Below the pieces are notes generated by a model. The model ran no database searches. It worked only from the letters and a program-made list of their open reading frames with translations, and was not told where the DNA came from. The translations under genes and the position numbers were made by a program. From positions 1 through 8,384 of the forward strand of contig JAGTVE010000040.1 in NCBI GenBank assembly GCA_018224485.1: a stretch of DNA of 8,384 nt. The letters are read 5' to 3'. The DNA comes from Thioalkalivibrio sp. Its GTDB lineage: Bacteria > Pseudomonadota > Gammaproteobacteria > Ectothiorhodospirales > Ectothiorhodospiraceae. Below are positions 1-6,052 of the stretch, piece after piece; positions within the stretch are counted from its first letter, which is position 1, and each line of letters opens with the position of its first letter.

Positions 1-1391
1 AGCGCGCTCTCGAGCCCGGCGAGCGACGCGAGTGAACCGGAGATCCGGGCATCGCCGGTCTTCTCGTTGCGGCCGAAGGGCTGGCCGCGCGCGTCCGAGC
101 CCTCGTACGCGCCGGTGAAATAGTCGACCAGGAACCTGCGGTGTGCGAAGGGTTCGTAGCCGGCCGCGATGATGTCGCGGTCATCGAAGCCCAGGCCGAT
201 GTCGTCGTGGCAGCGCACGTAGTTCAGCCAGGTCGCGCGGTCCAGCTTGTTCGGGAGGCTCTGGATGCCGAGATTCAGCAGGCGGGCATTGCGGGTGGCC
301 ATCGCGTCCCAGAGCAGGGCCATGAAGGTCGCGTTGTAGGCGATCTCGCACTCCTTGGCGATCACCGCGTCCTCGCCGAAGTACTTGATGATCTCCAGCG
401 GCGCGACGATGGCCTCCGCGATGAACAGTACGCCCGGCGCGGTCACCTGGCAGCAGTCCTTCATCAACTGCAGGATCAGGTGTGCCTCGCGCTCGTTCTG
501 GCTGGTGGTGCCGATCTTCTTCCACAGGAAGGCGACCGCGTCCAGGCGCAGGATGTCCGCGCCCTGGTTGGCCCAGAACAGCAGCACGTCCAGCATCTCG
601 ATGAAGACGTCGGGATTCCCGTAGTTCAGGTCCCACTGGAAGGAGTTGAAGACCGTCATCACCCACTGGTCCATCTCCGCGTCCCAGGTGAAGTTCCCGG
701 GCGAGGTCTCCGGGAAGATCTCGGGCATGGTCTCCTCGAACATGTCCGGGATGTCGCGGTTGGGGAAGATGTAGTAGTAGTCCTGGTACTTCCGCTCCCC
801 GGCACGTGCCCGGCGCGCCCACTCGTGCTCGTCGGAGGTGTGGTTCACCACCACGTCCAGCGTCAGCAGCATGCCGCGCCTGCGCATGGTCGCGGCAAGC
901 TGCTGCAATTCCTCGAGCGTGCCGACGCGCGGGTCGATGCGGCGGAAGTCACTGATCGCGTATCCGCCGTCGCTGGCCTTCTCCGGGCACAGCAGCATCG
1001 GCATCACGTGCACCATGTTCACGCCCAGTTCCTGCAGGTAGGGCGCGTGCGAGCACACGCCGTCGAGGTTCCCGGCGAAGCCGTCGGCGTACAGCGCCAT
1101 CGCCACCAACTCCTGGCTCAGGAACCAGTTGTGGTTGTGCTCCCGTTCCTTGTCCTGGGCCTCGAGTTCGGCGGAACGCTCGATATACCGCGACGCCATG
1201 ACTTCCACCAGCTTGATGCTCTTCTCCCTGAAGTCCTCCCGGGACCCGTACAGGGCATGGAACAGCGAGTGGATCGCGTAGAAGTTGGCCCCCAGCCGGG
1301 TGTAGAAATGGCGCAGGTCCTGACGCCGTATCTCCGGCTTCAGCTCATCGAGGATCTCGTTGAGCAGGGAGTGGGATACCTGTTCGTACAT
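1..1391 (-). CDS. amylosucrase (GH13 family, sucrose glucosyltransferase), 3' end beyond the window
   Basis: Amylosucrase transfers glucose from sucrose to the end of an alpha-1,4-glucan and releases fructose, without needing a nucleotide sugar. The 463 codons present start MYEQVSHSLL and resemble Neisseria polysaccharea amylosucrase throughout: a helical N-terminal domain (about 1-90), then the GH13 barrel. Visible motifs are HNWFLSQ (88-94), SDGGYAISDFR (140-150, whose D141 matches the salt-bridge Asp of the -1 pocket), NHTSDEHEWA (183-192), TVFNSFQWDLNYGNP (246-260), nucleophile D284 in DILRLDAVAF, acid/base E326 in FIAEAIV, and D396 in RCHDDIG. NFTW, FNSFQWDLNY and the absence of a phosphorylase-type architecture favour amylosucrase over amylase or sucrose phosphorylase. 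The start is the first in-frame ATG of the conserved domain, with a modest GGAG four bases upstream. The C-terminal domain lies left of base 1. It may have its own promoter, since 423 bases separate it from the upstream RDD gene. Fructose-using partners, if any, are outside the window. Confidence 0.93.
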   Translation of the reverse strand, partial: MYEQVSHSLLNEILDELKPEIRRQDLRHFYTRLGANFYAIHSLFHALYGSREDFREKSIKLVEVMASRYIERSAELEAQDKEREHNHNWFLSQELVAMALYADGFAGNLDGVCSHAPYLQELGVNMVHVMPMLLCPEKASDGGYAISDFRRIDPRVGTLEELQQLAATMRRRGMLLTLDVVVNHTSDEHEWARRARAGERKYQDYYYIFPNRDIPDMFEETMPEIFPETSPGNFTWDAEMDQWVMTVFNSFQWDLNYGNPDVFIEMLDVLLFWANQGADILRLDAVAFLWKKIGTTSQNEREAHLILQLMKDCCQVTAPGVLFIAEAIVAPLEIIKYFGEDAVIAKECEIAYNATFMALLWDAMATRNARLLNLGIQSLPNKLDRATWLNYVRCHDDIGLGFDDRDIIAAGYEPFAHRRFLVDYFTGAYEGSDARGQPFGRNEKTGDARISGSLASLAGLESA

Positions 1392-1413
1392 GAGGCTCCG
1401 GGGGTGCAGGGCG

Positions 1414-1442
1414 GCCCGGGGCGCGGCGTCACCGCCCCGGGC
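1414..1442. other. 10-bp GC-rich hairpin in the amylosucrase 5' region
   Basis: GCCCGGGGCG (1414-1423) and CGCCCCGGGC (1433-1442) are perfect inverted repeats around a 9-base loop, ending 22 bases upstream of the amylosucrase ATG on the minus strand. No T-run follows on either strand, so an intrinsic terminator is unlikely. It could be a leader-RNA structure near the ribosome site or a protein-binding site. The sequence shows the stem, but its function is unknown. Confidence 0.5.
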
Positions 1443-1459
1443 GCAGGAGTGTGGCGCAC

Positions 1460-1488
1460 ATGATCGGCAACCCGAAGCCCCAGCGCAA
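1460..1488 (-). promoter_or_regulatory. weak candidate sigma-70 promoter for amylosucrase
   Basis: On the minus strand TTGCGC (1488-1483) and GATCAT (1465-1460) are separated by exactly 17 bases. They match the consensus hexamers at 3 of 6 and 4 of 6 positions. Transcription would begin near 1453, giving a leader of about 60 bases that includes the hairpin at 1414-1442. In GC-rich DNA such matches arise by chance, so this is only a candidate. Confidence 0.22.
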
Positions 1489-1559
1489 ACGGTGCAGGCG
1501 ATCCGGCGCCGGGGAAGATCGGCCAGGGGGCTCGCCTACAGCCTTTGCCCCGGCCCCCT

Positions 1560-1752
1560 GTAGGAGCGGCCTCTGGCCGCGATGGCCCTGGGCACCCCAC
1601 GCAACGCCGCATCGCGGCTGGAAGCCGCTCCCACAACCCCCCTTTAGGAGCGGCCTCTGGCCGCGATGGCCCTGGGCACCCCACGCAAGGCCGCATCGCG
1701 GCTGGAAGCCGCTCCTACAACCCCCCTGTGGGGGCGGCCACTGCCCTCCTAC
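1560..1752. repeat. tandem array of inverted REP pairs (two 84-bp units plus a degenerate third)
   Basis: Unit 1 (1561-1644) and unit 2 (1645-1728) are identical at 81 of 84 positions, differing at 1605/1689, 1632/1716 and 1644/1728. Each unit holds two REP-like elements pointing at each other. The left one (1560-1583 in unit 1) has the stem-loop GCGGCC-TCT-GGCCGC. The right one (1611-1634), read on the minus strand, has GCGGCT-TCC-AGCCGC. Both begin with a GTAG or GTGG head, or a trace of one, typical of the REP elements mobilised by RAYT transposases in Pseudomonas and Stenotrophomonas relatives. A third, degenerate hairpin (1728-1752) starts at the same 84-base period, then diverges. No transposase gene lies in the window. 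The array sits after the 3' end of the RDD gene, where such elements often act as transcript-end or mRNA-stabilising structures. The rest of the 1392-1814 gap shows no gene I can support. Confidence 0.88.
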
Positions 1753-1814
1753 ACCCACGCGAGGCCTCCGCGCCCGAATTCCGGCTCCTGGTGGCGCTTC
1801 CCTCTGCAGGATCG

Positions 1815-2330
1815 TCAGTGTGCCGTCGCGGCCTGCCGCGGCGCATGCACCAGCACCGTGCCGGACAGCCAGTCGTGCAGCATCAGCCGGCGCGGATGCA
1901 ACTGGCTGATGCCAAGGCCGACCAGCACGAGCGCGGTGACGGCGATCGTGACCGCGGCGCCGTATTCCCGGGCGAGGTGAATCACGAAGAGCAGCAGCAG
2001 CCATTGCGCGAGCGCGACGAGGTAACGCAGCGTGGCCCTCCAGACAGTCACCGGGCCGCCCGCATCGTCGCGCAGGCGGATCTGCCAGGTCTGCATGCCC
2101 AGCGTCTGGCCGGTGCGGGTCCAGAACCAGGCGAGGAACAGCCAGGCGGCGAGCAGGTTCACGGCGAACTGCAAGGGGATCATCGGCCGTCCCACGAGGT
2201 TCCCGAGGAACACGAAGAGGAGACCCAGGACCATCCAGAGTGCCAGCAGTAACAGGCCGTCGTAGATCATCGCTCCAAAGCGGCGGACCAGGCCCACGGG
2301 CTCGCCCCCCCCGGTCGCGCGCACGGCCAT
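1815..2330 (-). CDS. RDD family integral membrane protein
   Basis: This is a 171-residue membrane protein with the RDD domain, a poorly characterised family that takes its name from a conserved Arg and two Asp residues. The signature parts are visible: RRFGAMIYD (16-24, with the first Asp at 24), the amphipathic GQTLGMQTWQIRLRD (74-88) and HDWLSGT (152-158, second Asp at 153). Hydrophobic stretches near 25-43, 52-70, 102-118 and 124-142 suggest about four membrane segments in the inner membrane. The ATG lies 2 bases after the moeA stop codon, and the only ribosome-site candidate is weak and lies inside the end of moeA, so translation is probably coupled to moeA. Some RDD proteins have been proposed to be ion or small-molecule transporters, but nothing here identifies a substrate. 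A role in molybdate or cofactor handling is only a guess from position. Confidence 0.87.
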   Translation of the reverse strand: MAVRATGGGEPVGLVRRFGAMIYDGLLLLALWMVLGLLFVFLGNLVGRPMIPLQFAVNLLAAWLFLAWFWTRTGQTLGMQTWQIRLRDDAGGPVTVWRATLRYLVALAQWLLLLFVIHLAREYGAAVTIAVTALVLVGLGISQLHPRRLMLHDWLSGTVLVHAPRQAATAH

Positions 2331-2332
2331 CT

Positions 2333-3580
2333 TCAGAACACGGACTGGAAGGGAATGACCTCGACCTCTTCGCCGGCGCTGGCGCCGGCGCTCTCCGCGG
2401 GCAGACGGATGTAGGCGTTGGCGAGGCTCATCGAGCGAAGCTGGTGTGATCCCTGCCCTCCGGTGGACCGCACCACCCAGCCGCCGTCGCGCTGTTCCAG
2501 GATGCCGCGCTGGAAATCGGCGCGTCCCGGCCGCTTGCGCAGGTCCTCCAGCAGCCGGGCCCGCAGCGTCCAGGGCGGGTCCGCGGCAGCACCGCTGAGC
2601 CGGAGCAGGGCCGGGCGCACGAAGAGCGAGAAGGTCGCCATCGCGGACACCGGGTTCCCGGGCAGGCCGAGGAACAGGGCCCCCCCGAAACGGCCGAAGG
2701 CGAGCGGTCGGCCCGGCTTCATCGCGACCTTCCAGAAGCCGACGCGGCCCTCTTTCTGCAGCAGCTGCGACACGAAGTCGGCGTCGCCGACCGACACGCC
2801 GCCGGTGGTCAGGATCAGATCCGCGGTGGCGCCGGCCTGCGTCAGTGCCGAGCGCACCGCCTCCTCGGTATCGGCGATCACCCCGAGATCCACGAATTCC
2901 ACGGGGTAGCGCGTGAGCAGCGCCGCGAGCGTGTAGCGGTTGCTGTCGTGGATCTGACCGGGGCCGAGCGGCTGCCCGATGGGCACCAGCTCGTCACCCG
3001 TGGTGAAGAAGGCCACGCGCGGGCGGCGCACCGCGACGACCTCGAGAATGCCCTGCGAGGCCAGCAGGCCGATATCGGCTGCCGTCAGGCGCCGCCCCGC
3101 GTCCAGTATCACGGTCCCGGTCCGGGTGTCTTCGCCGCGTTCGCGGATGTTGGCTCCGGGCGACGCATCCCTCTCGAGGGTCACCTGTGCCCCCTCCGCC
3201 ACGCTGGCGTGCTCCTGCATCACCACCGTGTCCAGGCCTTCCGGCACCACGGCCCCGGTCAGGATGCGGACACACTCGCCGGAACCAACGCGCCCCTGCC
3301 ACGGATGCCCGGCCGCGGAGACACCGATCAGGCGCAGGCGGGTTCCGGCCCGGCCATCTTCGGCGCGCAGGGCGTAGCCGTCCATCGCCGAATTGCGCGC
3401 CGGCGGCACGTCGATTCTCGCGGCCACGGGTTTCGCGAGCACCCGGTCCAGCGCCGCGGCGATCTTGAGGGTCTCGGTGCCGCCGACGGGGGTGCTCTCG
3501 GCCAACACCCGCTCCAGGGCCTGCTCCACGGTCAGCGCATTCGGATCGGATTCGTCCAGGCAAGTGGTCGCGTTGTTCAT
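2333..3580 (-). CDS. moeA: molybdopterin molybdenumtransferase MoeA
   Basis: MoeA ligates molybdate into adenylylated molybdopterin, the insertion step of molybdenum-cofactor synthesis, in the cytoplasm. The product has 415 residues, close to the usual length of about 410. Family motifs appear in order: PPARNSAMDGYAL (59-71, with the conserved Asp at 67), RILTGAVVPEG (105-115), the MoCF-like domain with FFTTGDELVP (191-200) and LTTGGVSVGDADF (257-269), then MKPGRPLAFG (287-296) and FLGLPGNPVSA (303-313). The remainder (about 330-415) is the C-terminal beta-barrel domain. The ATG at 3580 is chosen because the protein family begins there and GAGGGAG (3595-3589 on the minus strand) sits 8 bases upstream. 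The frame stays open up to 3736, but that extension is Arg-rich, overlaps mobB and is not MoeA-like. Two bases separate it from mobB upstream and from the RDD gene downstream, so the three read as one operon. Confidence 0.96.
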   Translation of the reverse strand: MNNATTCLDESDPNALTVEQALERVLAESTPVGGTETLKIAAALDRVLAKPVAARIDVPPARNSAMDGYALRAEDGRAGTRLRLIGVSAAGHPWQGRVGSGECVRILTGAVVPEGLDTVVMQEHASVAEGAQVTLERDASPGANIRERGEDTRTGTVILDAGRRLTAADIGLLASQGILEVVAVRRPRVAFFTTGDELVPIGQPLGPGQIHDSNRYTLAALLTRYPVEFVDLGVIADTEEAVRSALTQAGATADLILTTGGVSVGDADFVSQLLQKEGRVGFWKVAMKPGRPLAFGRFGGALFLGLPGNPVSAMATFSLFVRPALLRLSGAAADPPWTLRARLLEDLRKRPGRADFQRGILEQRDGGWVVRSTGGQGSHQLRSMSLANAYIRLPAESAGASAGEEVEVIPFQSVF

Positions 3581-3582
3581 GC

Positions 3583-4140
3583 TCAGGTCTCCCTCTGGGG
3601 GCCCCGCAGGTCGAGATACTCGCCGATGAAGGCGGCGATCAGACCGATGTCGTCCAGCGGCAGGGTGCGCATGCCGCCGGGTATGGCATCCGGCCGATCG
3701 GTGGCGACGGCGACGATGTGGGGGTCCCCGGTGCACAGCAGCGGCTTGCCGAGGGCGGGGCGGTGTATCTCGATCTTCGGGATCGGCTCGCGCTTGAAGC
3801 CCTCGACCAGGATCAGGTCGGCCCGGCGCGGGTCGATCCGGCCGATCAGCTCGGGCAGCGACGGATCGGTCTCCTCTCCCGGTGGATTCTCCACCATCAG
3901 GGCGAACCGGCGGCTCGATGCGACCAGCACCTGTCCCGCACCGGCCTGGCGGAGCTCGTAGCTGTCCTTTCCCGGCTTGTCCACGTCGAAGTCGTGGTGT
4001 GCGTGCTTGATCATCGCGACCTCGAGGCCGCGAGCGCGCAGCACCGGCAGCAGACGGGTCAGCAGCGTGGTCTTGCCGGCCCCGCTCCAGGCGGCGAAAC
4101 CCAGAAGCGGAATGGGTTGTTCACGGGTGTCGGTGTTCAT
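3583..4140 (-). CDS. mobB: molybdopterin-guanine dinucleotide biosynthesis protein MobB
   Basis: MobB is a GTP-binding protein that assists MobA in attaching GMP to molybdenum cofactor, giving the guanine dinucleotide form used by DMSO-reductase-family enzymes. It has 185 residues, the normal size. The N-terminus carries the MobB P-loop FAAWSGAGKTTLL (15-27), followed by MIKHAHHDFDVDKPGKDSYELRQAGA in two conserved blocks (43-54 and 55-68) closely matching E. coli MobB, then LILVEGFKREPIPKIEIHR (109-127), the second nucleotide-site region. The first P-loop residue is Ala rather than Gly, which is normal in this family. The start at 4140 places the P-loop near residue 20, as expected. The frame is open upstream to 4296, but those residues are not conserved and would cover the palindrome. 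No mobA is in the window. It is the first gene of the mobB-moeA-RDD operon, so the operon promoter should lie in 4141-4429. Confidence 0.95.
   Translation of the reverse strand: MNTDTREQPIPLLGFAAWSGAGKTTLLTRLLPVLRARGLEVAMIKHAHHDFDVDKPGKDSYELRQAGAGQVLVASSRRFALMVENPPGEETDPSLPELIGRIDPRRADLILVEGFKREPIPKIEIHRPALGKPLLCTGDPHIVAVATDRPDAIPGGMRTLPLDDIGLIAAFIGEYLDLRGPQRET
3589..3595 (-). promoter_or_regulatory. moeA ribosome binding site
   Basis: GAGGGAG on the minus strand, 8 bases before the ATG at 3580, lies inside the last codons of mobB. It supports the shorter MoeA start over the longer open frame and indicates coupled translation. Confidence 0.65.
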
Positions 4141-4159
4141 CTCGGCGTCGGTACCTCGG

Positions 4160-4176
4160 TTCCGGTCATACCGGAA
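4160..4176. promoter_or_regulatory. hyphenated palindrome upstream of mobB, possible operator
   Basis: TTCCGGT-CAT-ACCGGAA is a perfect 7-base inverted repeat with a 3-base centre, 19 bases upstream of the mobB ATG. In DNA it has the form of a dimeric-regulator site. In RNA it would make a small hairpin just before the ribosome site. I do not recognise it as a ModE, FNR or Fur site. Confidence 0.45.
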
Positions 4177-4201
4177 TGCATGCCTGTACGAGGATAACCG
4201 A

Positions 4202-4239
4202 GCAGGCGTGGTATCACACCCGGCAGGCGTTGCTGTGAT
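4202..4239. repeat. short direct and inverted repeats in the mobB-nfeD divergent region
   Basis: GCAGGCGT occurs at 4202-4209 and 4223-4230, exactly 21 bases apart, or two helical turns. Overlapping this, ATCACA (4213-4218) and TGTGAT (4234-4239) form an inverted repeat with a 15-base spacer. A further TCGGG-AAA-CCCGA stem lies at 4265-4277. Together they suggest a regulatory segment, but each element is short. The rest of 4141-4429 holds no gene I can support, and I could not assign a promoter to either divergent gene. Confidence 0.3.
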
Positions 4240-4429
4240 CCCGCTTTCCGCCCGCGCCCCGGATTCGGGAAACCCGAGCGGCCGGTGATTGTCCATCTCT
4301 CGGGGTAGACGCGCACGGCGCGAGCCCTGCGTGTAGGATTGGGTCCGGGTAGCCCGCTAGCGCGACACGGTCTTCGCAAGGGTACTTGGCCCGGCATCAC
4401 CACGTCCTGAGACCTCCTGGGATACGAGC

Positions 4430-5947
4430 ATGCGCCTTCAGTCGATGAAATCCTGGTTCCGTATGGCCCTGTGGGTCGTGATCCTCGCGGCCGGTGCCGG
4501 CTGGCTGCTGGCGGCCTCGGGCGACGAGGAACGCGGGCAGGCGATGCTGCTGACCGTCTCCGACGCAATCGGACCGGCGACGGGCGACTACATCATCCGC
4601 GGGATCCAGAGTGCGGAAGACGAAGAGTTCGACCTGATCATCCTGCAGCTGGACACGCCGGGCGGACTGGATTCGGCGCTGCGGGAGATCGTGAAGGAGA
4701 TCCTGGCCTCCGATGTCCCCTTCGTTACCTACGTGCACCCGGCCGGCGGTCGGGCCGCTAGCGCGGGCACCTACATGTTGCTGGGGTCGCACGTGGCGGC
4801 GATGACGCCGGCGACGAACATCGGCTCGGCCACGCCGGTGCAGATGGGCGGCGGATTTCCCGGATTCGATGATGGCGGCGGAACGGCACCGGGCGGCGGC
4901 GACGATGCGGAGCCCGAATCGAACGGAGGTGCGGGGGCGTCCGGCGACGAGGCGGCCGAGGAGCAGAACGCGGAGGCCACGGAGACGGACGGGGTGCCCG
5001 AGGCGACCGAAGAGGACGAAGAGAAGCGCCGGGGCGAGACCGCGATGGAACGCAAGGTCCTCGAGGACGCGGTCTCCTACATTCGCGGACTTGCCGACCG
5101 CTTCGACCGCAATGCCGACTGGGCCGAGGAGGCGGTGCGCGACGGCGCGAACATCGGTGCCCGGGAAGCCCTGGACCGTAACGTGATCGAGTTCGTGGCC
5201 AACGACCTCGACGAGCTTCTCGAACAGATGGACGGGCACGCGGTGCGCATGCCCTGGGGCGACCAGGTGCTCGAGACCGGGAACCTCGAGGTAGTCCGCG
5301 TGGATCCGGACTGGCGCACCAACCTGCTCGCGGTGATCACCAGCCCGAACGTCGCCTACATCCTGATGCTCGTCGGCATCTACGGCATCATCTTCGAACT
5401 CTCCAACCCCGGTGCGATCTTTCCCGGTGTCATCGGCGCGATCTCGCTGGTGCTTGCCTTCTACGCGCTGCAGGTGATGCCGGTCAATTACGCCGGACTC
5501 GCGCTGATCCTGCTCGGCCTCATCTTCATGGTCTCCGAGGCCTTCCTGCCGAGTTTCGGCATACTGGGCATCGGCGGCGTCATTGCCTTCATCACGGGCT
5601 CAATCATTCTCTGGGACGATCCTGAATTGAATATCTCGCTACCCCTGATCTTCGGTACCGCGCTCGTGGTCGCTGTCTTCTCCATCTGGGTGCTGGGGCG
5701 ACTGTTCCAGCTGCGCAGAGTGAAGCCGAGCATCGGGCGCGAGGAGATGATCGGCATGAGCGGAGAGGCGCGCGAGGACTTCGACCGCCACGGCCGGGTC
5801 TATGTGCACAGCGAACTCTGGACTGCCGAGACCACCGCTCCCGTCGAGTACGGGCAGCAGGTGCGCGTGGTGGGGGTTGACGGCCTTCGCCTGCGCGTCG
5901 AACCGCTGCCGGACGACGCGGGCCGGCCCGCGGACGGCCGTTCCTGA
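4430..5947 (+). CDS. NfeD-type membrane-bound serine protease (long NfeD, ClpP-class)
   Basis: This is a 505-residue long-form NfeD protein, related to archaeal PH1510, whose N-terminal protease cleaves its stomatin partner. A hydrophobic segment (12-29) is a signal peptide or anchor. The ClpP-like domain has LQLDTPGGLDSALREI (73-88), the nucleophile S111 in GGRAASAGTYM, and the probable general-base K209 in MERKVLEDAVSYIRGLA, a Ser-Lys dyad. The following RNADWAEEAV and ALDRNVIEFVANDLDELL blocks are typical. Residues 139-205 between the two catalytic residues are a Gly-, Glu- and Asp-rich low-complexity insert. About five membrane segments follow (near 306-324, 330-348, 354-372, 376-393, 403-424), then the C-terminal OB-fold NfeD domain (about 430-495). 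The protease domain is expected in the periplasm. The slipin gene lies 105 bases downstream, the usual partnership. The ATG at 4430 is preferred; the next ATG, at codon 6, has no better ribosome site. Confidence 0.94.
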   Translation: MRLQSMKSWFRMALWVVILAAGAGWLLAASGDEERGQAMLLTVSDAIGPATGDYIIRGIQSAEDEEFDLIILQLDTPGGLDSALREIVKEILASDVPFVTYVHPAGGRAASAGTYMLLGSHVAAMTPATNIGSATPVQMGGGFPGFDDGGGTAPGGGDDAEPESNGGAGASGDEAAEEQNAEATETDGVPEATEEDEEKRRGETAMERKVLEDAVSYIRGLADRFDRNADWAEEAVRDGANIGAREALDRNVIEFVANDLDELLEQMDGHAVRMPWGDQVLETGNLEVVRVDPDWRTNLLAVITSPNVAYILMLVGIYGIIFELSNPGAIFPGVIGAISLVLAFYALQVMPVNYAGLALILLGLIFMVSEAFLPSFGILGIGGVIAFITGSIILWDDPELNISLPLIFGTALVVAVFSIWVLGRLFQLRRVKPSIGREEMIGMSGEAREDFDRHGRVYVHSELWTAETTAPVEYGQQVRVVGVDGLRLRVEPLPDDAGRPADGRS

Positions 5948-5998
5948 GCGAACGGGGATGACGGGCCCCGGCCGCGCGTCTCACGTCAACCATAAAGC

Positions 5999-6020
5999 CC
6001 GGCCGCGGTCCCACGGCCGG
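5999..6020. other. hairpin between the nfeD-type gene and slipin
   Basis: CCGGCCG (5999-6005) and CGGCCGG (6014-6020) form a perfect 7-bp stem with an 8-base loop. The next bases are TTAGGGACAA, with no T-run, so this is not a standard intrinsic terminator. It sits 18 bases before the slipin ribosome site and could protect or partly attenuate the downstream message. Confidence 0.4.
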
Positions 6021-6038
6021 TTAGGGACAACCCAAGTG

Positions 6039-6044
6039 AAGGAG
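6039..6044 (+). promoter_or_regulatory. strong ribosome binding site of slipin
   Basis: AAGGAG lies 8 bases before the ATG at 6053. It is the best Shine-Dalgarno match of the genes in this window, which fixes the slipin start and suggests higher translation than its neighbours. Confidence 0.8.
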
Positions 6045-6052
6045 AAGACGGA

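Noticed and set aside
141..1463. Long plus-strand open frame (about 440 codons) opposite amylosucrase
   Set aside because: It mirrors a clearly conserved GH13 enzyme on the other strand, is rich in Val, His, Gln and Arg, and resembles no family. It is a GC-rich shadow frame.
1561..1728. CRISPR array
   Set aside because: There are only two 84-base near-identical units with no unique spacers between short repeats; the internal hairpins identify REP elements.
3581..3736. Longer N-terminus for MoeA
   Set aside because: The extra residues are Arg/His-rich, overlap mobB and are absent from the family; the ATG at 3580 has a good ribosome site.
2948..3961. Plus-strand open frame opposite moeA and mobB
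   Set aside because: It spans two well-supported minus-strand genes and their junction, with low-complexity Arg/Pro/Ser content.
4213..4239. CRP-type binding site
   Set aside because: The half-sites are in everted order (TCACA before TGTGA) with a 15-base spacer, not the TGTGA-N6-TCACA arrangement.
4141..4296. Longer N-terminus for MobB starting at 4296
   Set aside because: The added residues are not conserved, would push the P-loop to about residue 70 and would cover the upstream palindrome.
4397..5239. Minus-strand open frame opposite the NfeD protease gene
   Set aside because: The plus strand encodes a recognised Ser-Lys protease here; the opposite frame is His/Arg-rich with no motif.
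5999..6020. Intrinsic terminator after the NfeD gene
   Set aside because: The stem is followed by TTAGGGACAA rather than a T-run, and the next gene is its usual operon partner.
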